From contig JAEWCY010000002.1 of NCBI GenBank assembly GCA_023390395.1, positions 1 to 9,122 of the forward strand: 9,122 nucleotides of DNA, given 5' to 3'. This document shows, piece by piece, positions 1-5,834 of the stretch. The DNA is from Pseudomonadota bacterium (GTDB lineage Bacteria; Desulfobacterota; Desulfovibrionia; Desulfovibrionales; Desulfovibrionaceae). Each line of letters starts with the position of its first letter. Position 1 is the first letter of the stretch. A model generated the notes under the pieces. The model was not told the origin of the DNA and ran no database searches. It worked only from the letters and a program-made list of their open reading frames with translations. Made by a program: the position numbers and the translations under genes.

Positions 1-13
1 CCCCCAGGCCCGC

Positions 14-33
14 CGCCCCTGCGGGGCGAATTT
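14..33 (+). terminator. Possible intrinsic terminator of an upstream plus-strand gene
   Basis: A 6-bp GC stem (CGCCCC at 14-19, GGGGCG at 23-28) with a 3-nt loop is followed directly by AATTT. This looks like a weak Rho-independent terminator for a plus-strand gene outside the window. The T-run is short, so termination is only inferred. The AT-rich segment 28-65 that follows stands out sharply in this GC-rich sequence and carries AATTTAA twice, at 29-35 and 39-45. Confidence 0.3.
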
Positions 34-53
34 AATGCAATTTAACTGACATA

Positions 54-80
54 ATTTCTTAAAATGCGGCGCTGCGCCGC
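54..80 (-). terminator. Possible intrinsic terminator for the minus-strand regulator transcript
   Basis: Read on the minus strand, a perfect 6-bp stem (GCGGCG / CGCCGC, plus coordinates 66-71 and 75-80, 3-nt loop) is followed by ATTTTAAGAAATT. This is the only hairpin with a T-rich tail downstream of the regulator ending at 238, so it may end that transcript. The distance (about 160 nt past the stop) and modest T-run keep confidence low. Confidence 0.35.
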
Positions 81-89
81 TGGCGCCCG

Positions 90-160
90 TGGTCGCGGAA
101 ATGGGCCGGCCGTGCGGGCCGGCTTTGCGGCCTGCGTCGCCCGGCCCATTTCCCCGACCA
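90..160. repeat. Long imperfect inverted repeat, 20-bp arms
   Basis: Arms at 90-109 and 141-160 are complementary over 20 bp with one mismatch (at 96/154). The 31-nt spacer begins inside a second nested hairpin: GCCGGCC at 105-111 pairs with GGCCGGC at 117-123. No reading frame here resembles a protein. It could be a small non-autonomous repeat, an extended terminator or a structured 3' UTR of the regulator. I cannot decide from one copy. Confidence 0.6.
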
Positions 161-210
161 CAACGACCGACGCCCCGTCGCCCGACGTTCCCGACATCTC
201 TCCCATCCGC

Positions 211-269
211 CCCCATCGGGGAGGGTCCGGGAGGGGGTCACCCCCTCCCGGCCGCCGGAGGCATCTTCC
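211..269 (-). repeat. Two-stem intergenic repeat, copy 1
   Basis: This copy has a conserved core read on the minus strand (GCCTCCGGCGGCC, plus 250-262). It is followed by an 11-bp perfect stem (227-237 with 241-251) around a 3-nt TGA loop, then a small CCCC/GGGG stem (211-214 with 218-221). The same layout recurs at 5835-5892 with one indel and one compensated base pair. It overlaps the end of the MerR-type regulator, whose stop codon is the loop. Its role is unknown; a transcript-end or mRNA-stability element is the natural guess. Confidence 0.8.
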
Positions 270-729
270 CTCTTCTCCCCCTCTCCTCCTCCGTCCCTCT
301 GCCCTTCTCCGCCCGGCCGTAGCGTTCGCAGTGGGCGCAGCGTTCTTCCAGTTCCCGCATGATGCCGCACTCCTCCACGGGCGTCGTGCCGGTGCAGCAT
401 TGCCGCAGCGTGGCGAGTTGGACGGCCAGGTCTTGCAGGCGTTCGATGCGTTCGGTGATTTCGGCGATGTGGGAGTCGAGGAGCACGTTGACCTCGCCGC
501 AGTCGCCGGCCGCGCCGTCCTTGAGGGCAAGCAGCGCCCGGATCTCGTCGAGGTTCATTTCCAGCGCCCGGCAGTTGCGGATAAACGTCAGGCGCGACAG
601 GTGGGATGCGTCGTAGAGCCGGTAGTTGCCGTCGCTGCGGGCCGGGTCGGCCAGCAGTCCCTCTTTTTCGTAGTAGCGGACCGTATCCGCCTTGCAGCCG
701 GTGCGGCGGGCGAGTTCGCCGATGCGCAT
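238..729 (-). CDS. cadR: MerR-family Cd/Pb/Zn-responsive transcriptional regulator (CadR/PbrR type)
   Basis: This is a metal-sensing activator of 163 aa, expected to bind the divergent promoter upstream of the metal ATPase and to remodel it when metal binds. Residues 1-70 form the MerR winged helix (MRIGELARRTG, then VRYYEKEGLL and NYRLYD), followed by a long dimerisation helix at about 80-110. The metal-site cysteines C77, C112 and C121 have the spacing of the PbrR/CadR class, with a further Cys at 111. An extra CAHC at 131-134 is unusual. The start at 729 is chosen because GGGAGG (735-740) sits 5 nt upstream; the longer frame from 774 would run into the operator. From about residue 139 the tail is low-complexity Arg/Glu/Gly and partly encoded by the 211-269 repeat, so it is probably not functional protein. 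The family is sure; the exact metal is inferred. Confidence 0.92.
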   Translation of the reverse strand: MRIGELARRTGCKADTVRYYEKEGLLADPARSDGNYRLYDASHLSRLTFIRNCRALEMNLDEIRALLALKDGAAGDCGEVNVLLDSHIAEITERIERLQDLAVQLATLRQCCTGTTPVEECGIMRELEERCAHCERYGRAEKGRGTEEERGRRGKMPPAAGRG

Positions 730-753
730 GGAAACCTCCCTTGGAAAAAACAC

Positions 754-784
754 TTGACCCTGGAGTTGCTCCAAGGTGTCTCAT
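754..784 (+). promoter_or_regulatory. MerR-type operator-promoter of the metal ATPase
   Basis: The -35 is TTGACC (754-759) and a -10-like TCTCAT lies at 779-784. The 19-nt spacer is over-long, as is typical of MerR-regulated promoters. Between them lies the dyad ACCCTGGAG-ttg-CTCCAAGGT (757-777), a 9-3-9 inverted repeat with one mismatch, very close to the known zntA/cadA operator pattern. It lies 25 nt upstream of the regulator's start on the other strand, so the same site may also autoregulate it. The -10 is the weakest part of the call. Confidence 0.85.
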
Positions 785-813
785 GGCCTGGCCGATGGCA
801 AGGAGGTTTTTTC

Positions 814-3075
814 ATGTCCCAGCACGATCACGGTCATGGCCAGGTCCATGACCATTCCCATAGCCTGGAATCGGGCCGGCCACTGCCCGGGCAGCCTTGT
901 TGCTGCGGCGGGTCCTGCGCCGCCGGGCCGGCCCCGAAAGAGGAGGAAGGGCCGCCGCCCGGGGCCGCCCGGACCGACGTCTTCCGCATCGAGGCCATGG
1001 ACTGTCCCGTCGAGGAGGGGATGATCCGCAAGGCGCTCGGCGTCATGCCGGGCGTGGCCGGGCTGCGCTTCAACCTGCTGGCCCGGGAGCTGACGGTGCA
1101 TCACGACCTGCCGGACACGCTCGGCATCGTGGCCGCCATCGCGGCGCTCGGCATGGAGGCCGTGCCGGTGACGGCGGGCACGCCTCCGCGCCTGGACGCC
1201 GGGCCGGCCGGACCATGGGTGACGCCCGTCCAGGCCGGCGGGCTCGTCCTGTCGGCGCTGTCCGAAGCGGCGGAATGGTTCGGCCTCGGCGAACCCTGGT
1301 TGTCCGCGGCCTGCGCCCTGGCGGCCATCCTCGCCTGCGGCCTGCCCATCTACCGCAAGGGTTGGATCGCCCTGTCGCGGCGCGAACTCAATATCAACGC
1401 GCTCATGAGCATCGCGGCCACGGGTGCGCTCGTCCTCGGCCAGTTTCCCGAGGCGGCCATGGTCATGGTGCTCTTCGCCATCGCCGAGCAGTTGGAGTCG
1501 GCCTCCCTGGCCAAGGCCAACGGGGCCGTGGCCGCGCTTTTGTCCCTGGCTCCGGAGGTGGCGACGGTGCGCGGCGAGGACGGCGCGTTCGCCGAGCGCC
1601 CGGCCCGGGACGTTCCGGTCGGGGCGGTCATCCGCATCCGGCCGGGCGAGCGCGTGCCGCTCGACGCAGTGGTGGCCGAGGGCCGCTCTTCCGTGGACCA
1701 GTCGCCGGTCACGGGCGAGAGCCTGCCCGTGGAGAAGGGGCCGGGGGAGGCGCTTTTCGCCGGCACCATCAACCAGGAAGGGGAGCTTGCGGCCACGACC
1801 ACGGCCCTGGCCGACGATTCGACCCTGGCCCGCATCACCCGGGCGGTGGTCGCCTCGCCGGGCAAGGAAGCGGACATGAAGCGGTTCGTGGACCGGTTCG
1901 CGGCGGTCTACACCCCGGCGGTCTTCGCCGCGGCCGTGGCCGTGGCCGTGCTGCCGCCCCTGTTTCTCGGCGGCGGCTTCGCGACGTGGATCTACAAGGG
2001 GCTGGTCATCCTGGTCATCGCCTGCCCGTGCGCGCTGGTCATCTCCACGCCCGTGTCGGTGGTCAGCGGCCTGGCCGCTGCGGCCCGGCGCGGCATCCTG
2101 GTCAAGGGCGGGCTTTTCCTGGAGCGCGGCCACGCCCTTGCCGCCGTGGCCCTGGACAAGACCGGCACCGTGACCACGGGCCGGCCGGCCCAGACGGATT
2201 TCGAGAACCTTTCCGGCGACGCGGCCGCCAACCGGGTCATCGCCGCGAGCCTGGCCGCGCGCTCGGACCATCCCGTGTCCCGGGCCGTGGCGGCCAGGGC
2301 CGGCGAGGACGGCGTGGCCCCGGGCCACGTCTCGGACTTCGCCGCCCTGCCGGGGCTTGGCGTGCGCGGCCTGGTGGAGGGGAAAACCTACCATCTGGGC
2401 AACCACCGGCTGGTGGAGCAGTTGGGGCTTTGCTCGCCGGCCATCGAGGCGCGCCTGGACGTCCTTGAGGACGCGGGCAAGTCCACGGTGCTGCTCATGA
2501 ACGATTCGGGCGTGCGGGCGATCTTCGCCGCCGCCGACGCCGTGCGGCCCCACAGCCGGGAGGCCGTGGAGGCGCTTGCGGCGCTTGGCGTCTCCGTCGT
2601 CATGCTCTCCGGGGACAACGCCCGCACGGCGGCGGCCGTGGCCCACGCGGCCGGCATCGAAGACGCGCGCGGCGACCAGATGCCCGAGGACAAGGCGGCG
2701 GCGGTGGAGGCGCTGCGGGCCGGGCTCGGCGGCAAGGGCCTGGTGGCCATGGTCGGCGACGGCATCAACGACGCGCCGGCGCTCGCCCGGGCGGACATCG
2801 GCTTCGCCATGGGCGCGGCCGGCACGGACGCGGCCATCGAGACGGCGGACGTGGCCATCATGGACGACGACCCGCGCAAGGTGGCGGCCTTCATCCGCCT
2901 GTCCCGGGCGACGGTGGCGGTGCTCAAGCAGAACATCGCCCTGGCGCTGGGGCTCAAGGGGCTGGTGCTGGCGCTGACCGTCGCGGGCTACGGCTCCATG
3001 CTGCTGGCGGTCTTCGCCGACATGGGCACGAGCCTGCTCGTGATCGGCAACGGGCTGCGGCTGTTGCGCAAGTAG
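814..3075 (+). CDS. zntA: Zn/Cd/Pb-translocating P1B-type ATPase
   Basis: This 753-aa inner-membrane pump uses ATP to export divalent soft metals. It starts with a His-rich stretch (residues 4-16) and a CCCGGSC cluster (29-35). A ferredoxin-like metal-binding domain (about 54-120) carries MDCPVEE in place of the classic MxCxxC. Membrane helices begin near 138. TGES (300-303), the ion-site CPC (404-406), phosphorylation site DKTG (D448), HP (486-487) and GDGIND (648-653) are all intact. K715 in the penultimate helix and D736 (FADMG) in the last helix mark the Zn/Cd/Pb (P1B-2) subgroup rather than copper pumps. AGGAGG at 801-806, 7 nt upstream, fixes the start; the open frame back to 64 is not coding. 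It is divergent from the CadR-like regulator and should be induced by it. cadA or pbrA would be equally fair names. Confidence 0.96.
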   Translation: MSQHDHGHGQVHDHSHSLESGRPLPGQPCCCGGSCAAGPAPKEEEGPPPGAARTDVFRIEAMDCPVEEGMIRKALGVMPGVAGLRFNLLARELTVHHDLPDTLGIVAAIAALGMEAVPVTAGTPPRLDAGPAGPWVTPVQAGGLVLSALSEAAEWFGLGEPWLSAACALAAILACGLPIYRKGWIALSRRELNINALMSIAATGALVLGQFPEAAMVMVLFAIAEQLESASLAKANGAVAALLSLAPEVATVRGEDGAFAERPARDVPVGAVIRIRPGERVPLDAVVAEGRSSVDQSPVTGESLPVEKGPGEALFAGTINQEGELAATTTALADDSTLARITRAVVASPGKEADMKRFVDRFAAVYTPAVFAAAVAVAVLPPLFLGGGFATWIYKGLVILVIACPCALVISTPVSVVSGLAAAARRGILVKGGLFLERGHALAAVALDKTGTVTTGRPAQTDFENLSGDAAANRVIAASLAARSDHPVSRAVAARAGEDGVAPGHVSDFAALPGLGVRGLVEGKTYHLGNHRLVEQLGLCSPAIEARLDVLEDAGKSTVLLMNDSGVRAIFAAADAVRPHSREAVEALAALGVSVVMLSGDNARTAAAVAHAAGIEDARGDQMPEDKAAAVEALRAGLGGKGLVAMVGDGINDAPALARADIGFAMGAAGTDAAIETADVAIMDDDPRKVAAFIRLSRATVAVLKQNIALALGLKGLVLALTVAGYGSMLLAVFADMGTSLLVIGNGLRLLRK

Positions 3076-3086
3076 GGCCGGGGCGT

Positions 3087-3125
3087 TTGACAAACCCCGA
3101 GCCGGTTCCATCTGTACCGTATGGT
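3087..3125 (+). promoter_or_regulatory. Candidate promoter region of the short-chain dehydrogenase
   Basis: A perfect -35 hexamer, TTGACA, lies at 3087-3092, 12 nt after the ATPase stop. No good -10 is seen at 16-18 nt. The near-palindrome ACCGTATGGT follows at 3116-3125 and could be an operator half or a displaced -10 (TATGGT). This suggests the dehydrogenase has its own promoter instead of relying on ATPase readthrough. Confidence 0.35.
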
Positions 3126-3152
3126 GTTCGAGACAGTGAAAGGAGACGCCAT

Positions 3153-3902
3153 ATGGAAAAGGAACTCGCTGGAAAGGTCGCGCTGGTGACCGGGGGCTCC
3201 CGGGGCATCGGCGCGGCCACGGCCCTGGCCCTGGCGCGCGCCGGGGCCGATGTGGCCATAAGCTACGGCGCTTCGGCCGAGAAGGCCCGGGACGTCGTCA
3301 AGGAATTGGAAGGGCTCGGCGTGCGCGCGGCGGCCTACCGGGCCGACCAGGCCGACCCCGCCCAGGCGGCGGGGCTCGTCGCGGACGTGGCCCGGGACTT
3401 CGGCCGCCTGGACATCCTCGTCAACAACGCCGGCCTGGGGGCCATGGTCCGAATCGGCGACCCGGCGGCCGACCAAGCCGCCCTGGACCGCCTGTACGCG
3501 GTCAACCTCCACGGCGTCGTGGCCGCCATCCGGGCCGCGGCCGCGGTCATGGCCGACGGCGGGCGCATCGTCACCGTGGGCTCGTGCGTGGCCCGACGCG
3601 CCGGCTTCGCGGGCATGGCCGACTACACCGCCACCAAGGCCGCCGTGGCGGGCTACGCCAAGGGCGCGGCCCGGGACCTGGGGCCGCGCGGCATCACCGT
3701 CAACGTGGTCCAGCCCGGACCGACGGCCACGGACATGAACCCGGACAGCGGCGATTTCGCCGAAGCCCTGAAGGCCGAAACGGCGCTGGGCCGCTATGCC
3801 CGGCCCGAAGAAATCGCCTCGCTCATCGTGTTCCTGGCCGGGCCGGGAGCGACCTACATCACCGGCACGGAACTGACCATCGACGGCGGACTGAACGCCT
3901 GA
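3153..3902 (+). CDS. SDR-family NAD(P)-dependent oxidoreductase
   Basis: This 249-aa cytosolic classical short-chain dehydrogenase/reductase would interconvert a carbonyl and an alcohol. The Rossmann nucleotide loop TGGSRGIG is at 13-20, NNAG at 91-94, the structural Asn at N118, and the catalytic S144, Y158 and K162 (YTATK) are all present. PGPTATDM (188-195) and the C-terminal TGTELTIDGG follow the family pattern. The Arg in the glycine loop favours NADPH, as an inference. It resembles FabG-like reductases, but a fatty-acid role is unlikely from context because no fab genes adjoin it. The start is set by AAAGGAG (3139-3145), 7 nt before ATG; the upstream in-frame ATG at 3087 lies inside the -35 region. 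It stands alone between the metal pump and the convergent ssb, and the substrate cannot be told from sequence. Confidence 0.92.
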   Translation: MEKELAGKVALVTGGSRGIGAATALALARAGADVAISYGASAEKARDVVKELEGLGVRAAAYRADQADPAQAAGLVADVARDFGRLDILVNNAGLGAMVRIGDPAADQAALDRLYAVNLHGVVAAIRAAAAVMADGGRIVTVGSCVARRAGFAGMADYTATKAAVAGYAKGAARDLGPRGITVNVVQPGPTATDMNPDSGDFAEALKAETALGRYARPEEIASLIVFLAGPGATYITGTELTIDGGLNA

Positions 3903-3912
3903 CCACCAAACA

Positions 3913-3977
3913 CGAGGGCCGGATGCGCAATCCCGCGCCGCCGATTTCCCGGCGGGCGCGGGCGCATCCGGCCCTCG
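3913..3977. terminator. Large bidirectional hairpin between convergent genes
   Basis: A perfect 16-bp outer stem (3913-3928 with 3962-3977) encloses an inner GC stem of about 12 bp (3932-3943 with 3950-3962, one bulge) and a small loop. It fills most of the 96-nt gap between the dehydrogenase stop and the ssb stop. No clear T-run follows on either strand, so it may block both transcripts or protect their 3' ends without being a classic intrinsic terminator. Confidence 0.7.
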
Positions 3978-3998
3978 AAACGTCTTGCGCGCGATCGG

Positions 3999-4583
3999 CT
4001 AGAACGGCACGTCGTCCATGCCCGAGGCTTCGGAAGGGAAGGCCGGGCCCATGTCCTCGTCGGGATAGGGCTGGTTGCCGCGCTGGGCGTTCTGGCCGCC
4101 GCGCGGGCCGCCTTGCTGGCCGCCGCCGCGCGGACCGTTCTGCTGGCCGCCGCCCTGCCCGCCGCCCTGGAAAGAGCGCCGGGGAGCCTGGGGCGCGAAG
4201 CCCTCGTCGCCCATGGGCGCGTCGGCGGCCTGGCCGCCGCGCGAATCGAGGCCCTGGATGGTGTGGCCGGGGCCGGTCACCACCACCTCGGTCATGTAGC
4301 GCTTCTGACCCTGCTGGTCCTCCCAGCTGCGGGTGCGAAGCGTGCCCTCGACATAGACCAGCCGGCCCTTGGCGAGGTAGTTGCCGCAAAATTCCGCCGA
4401 CTTGCCGAACACCTTGACCCGGTGCCACTCCACCCGGTCCACCTTGTTGCCGTCGCGGTCCTTGTAGGACTCGTCCGTGGCCACGCTCATCTCGGCCACG
4501 GGGCTGCCCGAGGGCATGTAGGTCAGTTTGGGGTCCTGGCCGAGCCTGCCGACCAGAATGACTTTGTTGATGCTGCCGGCCAT
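3999..4583 (-). CDS. ssb: Single-stranded DNA-binding protein SSB
   Basis: This 194-aa protein coats single-stranded DNA in replication, recombination and repair and recruits partner enzymes. The OB fold spans residues 1-112: SINKVILVGRLGQDP at the N-terminus, VEWHRVKVFGK around W53, and RSWEDQQGQKRYMTEV with W87, matching the tryptophans that stack on DNA in E. coli SSB. Residues 115-175 are a disordered Gly/Gln/Arg-rich linker with repeated GGQ and PRGG units. The acidic interaction tip reads MDDVPF, a close variant of DDDIPF. AAGGAGG (4590-4596), 6 nt before ATG, confirms the start. It is separated from the carboxylase cluster upstream by 155 nt with an inverted repeat, so it is probably a separate transcription unit. 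Confidence 0.97.
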   Translation of the reverse strand: MAGSINKVILVGRLGQDPKLTYMPSGSPVAEMSVATDESYKDRDGNKVDRVEWHRVKVFGKSAEFCGNYLAKGRLVYVEGTLRTRSWEDQQGQKRYMTEVVVTGPGHTIQGLDSRGGQAADAPMGDEGFAPQAPRRSFQGGGQGGGQQNGPRGGGQQGGPRGGQNAQRGNQPYPDEDMGPAFPSEASGMDDVPF

Positions 4584-4601
4584 ATCCCGCCTCCTTGGTC
4601 A

Positions 4602-4615
4602 CGCGCCGCGGCGCG
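4602..4615. promoter_or_regulatory. Perfect 14-bp palindrome in the ssb leader
   Basis: CGCGCCGCGGCGCG is its own reverse complement. It sits 5 nt upstream of the ssb Shine-Dalgarno. It could be a DNA operator or an mRNA stem affecting translation. In such GC-rich DNA a chance palindrome is possible, and no LexA-type box is seen nearby. Confidence 0.35.
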
Positions 4616-4632
4616 GCATTGTCAGGGTTGAA

Positions 4633-4679
4633 GCCTCCGGCGGCCAAAGGGCCAAGGCCCTTTGGAATCCCTTGAGGGG
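4633..4679 (+). repeat. Two-stem intergenic repeat, copy 3 (inverted, different stem)
   Basis: The core GCCTCCGGCGGCC (4633-4645) is identical to that of the other two copies but lies on the plus strand. It leads into a perfect 10-bp stem (CCAAAGGGCC at 4644-4653, GGCCCTTTGG at 4656-4665), then GGAAT and a small CCC/GGG element (4669-4679). Stem sequence differs from copies 1 and 2 while core and layout persist, which argues for a structured element. It lies between ssb and the 115-aa gene, both on the minus strand. Confidence 0.7.
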
Positions 4680-4738
4680 ACCGGCGTTCGGCCTGCAGCC
4701 TGGAGCCCGTTTCCGGTGCTTCGGACTCGAAAAAACCA

Positions 4739-5086
4739 TCATCCCTTGGGCGCGAGCTTCTCCAACTCGGCCAGGGCGTCCTCCAGCTCGTAGGAGCGCT
4801 TGTCCGCCGCGTGGGCGTCGCGGTCGGCCAGGGCCGCCTCCAGGGCGTTCTTGCAGGCCATGGCCCGCTCCACGCCGGGCAAAAGCGCCTTGCGCTCGGG
4901 AGCAGGCAGATCGCCCAGGCGCACCGCGTCGTCCAGGGCTTGCGTCAGTTCCAGCAGTCCGCGCGGCCCCGCCGGCGGCGTGGCCGCGGCCGGCCAAGCC
5001 AGGGCGTAGAGCCTGGCGAAACGCTCCTCGGCGGCGACCGGATCGTAGGTCTGGGCGATGACGCGGATCTGCAGGAACTTTCCCAT
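4739..5086 (-). CDS. Uncharacterised 115-aa protein of the carboxylase cluster
   Basis: I do not recognise a family. The product is small, with no signal peptide, membrane segment or metal motif. Residues 1-12 (MGKFLQIRVIAQ) look like a beta strand. The rest is mostly helical: DPVAAEERFARLYALAW (15-31), a Pro/Ala-rich joint at 32-41, then helices around 43-58 and 62-90, ending with a charged, coiled-coil-like segment (97-112, ELEDALAELEKL). The start at 5086 is preferred because only two bases separate it from the carrier's stop, and the purine-rich GGAGGAGGGGGAG just upstream, inside the carrier gene, can serve as ribosome site. This is classic translational coupling and implies a function with the carboxylase, perhaps as an assembly or structural subunit; that is inference. 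The frame remains open upstream to 5824, but that part overlaps the carrier gene and is a shadow. Confidence 0.75.
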   Translation of the reverse strand: MGKFLQIRVIAQTYDPVAAEERFARLYALAWPAAATPPAGPRGLLELTQALDDAVRLGDLPAPERKALLPGVERAMACKNALEAALADRDAHAADKRSYELEDALAELEKLAPKG

Positions 5087-5088
5087 GG

Positions 5089-5739
5089 CTACTCCCCCTC
5101 CTCCCAGTCCGTGCGCACCCGGTTGACCACGTCCTGGATGAGGCTGGTCTGGGACTCGGGGCATACGCCGACAAGGGGCGCGCCCTGGTCCACGTTCTGG
5201 TCGTGCTGGAAATACACGGCGTAGATGATGCCCTCCGGGCCTTCGTAGACCAGGGGCTTCTCCCGCTTCATGCGCGAGACGATGAAAAGCTCCATGCCGG
5301 GCTTGACCGTGACCGAGCGTGGGCCCGAGGCCTTGACCTTCTTGTCCACGCTGGGGATGAAATAATACTTGGCCCGTTCCGGGGCGCGAAACAGGTGCAG
5401 CACCTGGCGCAGGATGGCGGCGATGACCTCGTCCTTGGACAGGTAGTGCCGGATGACGGCGAGCTGCGTGCCCGCCTCCACGAAGGTCCCTTCCAGCTCC
5501 CGACGCACCTCGCCGACCACGCCCTTGGCCCCGGCGAAAAGGGGCTTGTCGTTGTGCTCGCGGGTGAGCTTGGCCAGCAAGGTGCCGGGCTTTTCGCCGT
5601 AGGTCCCCGAGGTGGCCTCCACCCGCGTCCCGGGCTCGATGCCGGCGAAGCGGACCACGCCCGTGTGGGGCGCTTCCACCACGATCTCCTCGTAGGGCGC
5701 GGCTTTGATCTGTTCCAGCAAGGCTTTGACGTCTATCAC
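5089..5739 (-). CDS. Biotin-carrier-like (biotin attachment) protein
   Basis: This 216-aa protein is probably the carrier that shuttles carboxybiotin between the carboxylase and transferase encoded upstream. Two biotinyl/lipoyl-like segments are visible. Residues 19-97 (VEAPHTGVVRFAGIEPGTRV, then PLFAGAKGVVGEV and VEAGTQLAVI) have strand-turn patterns of a barrel-sandwich fold but no acceptor lysine in the expected place. Residues 143-195 align well with a biotinyl domain, with SRMKRE where the canonical motif is (A/V)MKM, making K158 the likely biotin site, followed by GPEGIIYAVYFQHDQNVDQGAPLVGV. A helical stretch (102-118) joins them. It lacks the long Ala/Pro-rich region of E. coli AccB. 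The start is GTG at 5739 with only a weak upstream GGGGAA, so the start is less certain than the product. The 3' end is coupled to the 115-aa gene. Confidence 0.82.
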   Translation of the reverse strand: MIDVKALLEQIKAAPYEEIVVEAPHTGVVRFAGIEPGTRVEATSGTYGEKPGTLLAKLTREHNDKPLFAGAKGVVGEVRRELEGTFVEAGTQLAVIRHYLSKDEVIAAILRQVLHLFRAPERAKYYFIPSVDKKVKASGPRSVTVKPGMELFIVSRMKREKPLVYEGPEGIIYAVYFQHDQNVDQGAPLVGVCPESQTSLIQDVVNRVRTDWEEGE

Positions 5740-5787
5740 TCTCGTTCCCCGTCGCCGGCCGCTCGTCCGGCACTGGAGTTTCTCTAC

Positions 5788-5816
5788 CCGTTACATCGCC
5801 GTGCGCCTTGAAGCAA
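5788..5816 (-). promoter_or_regulatory. Weak candidate promoter for the carrier gene
   Basis: On the minus strand TTGCTT (plus 5811-5816) and TAACGG (plus 5788-5793) are 17 nt apart, about 50 nt upstream of the GTG start. Each matches the sigma70 consensus at only three positions. It matters because a strong hairpin separates this gene from the transferase upstream. Confidence 0.2.
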
Positions 5817-5834
5817 TCGCGCACGCCCCCTTCC

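Noticed and set aside
64..813. 250-residue N-terminal extension of the ATPase
   Set aside because: It crosses the regulator gene and the operator; the Shine-Dalgarno before 814 defines the true start.
897..2468. 523-aa plus-strand frame overlapping the ATPase
   Set aside because: Arg/Gly-rich shadow frame of the ATPase gene.
781..3111. 776-aa open frame on the minus strand opposite the metal ATPase
   Set aside because: Composition is Arg/His/Gly/Ala noise from GC-biased codons; the sense strand has every P-type ATPase motif.
5087..5824. Upstream in-frame extension of the 115-aa protein
   Set aside because: It overlaps the carrier gene in another frame with shadow-like composition; coupling at 5086 explains the start.
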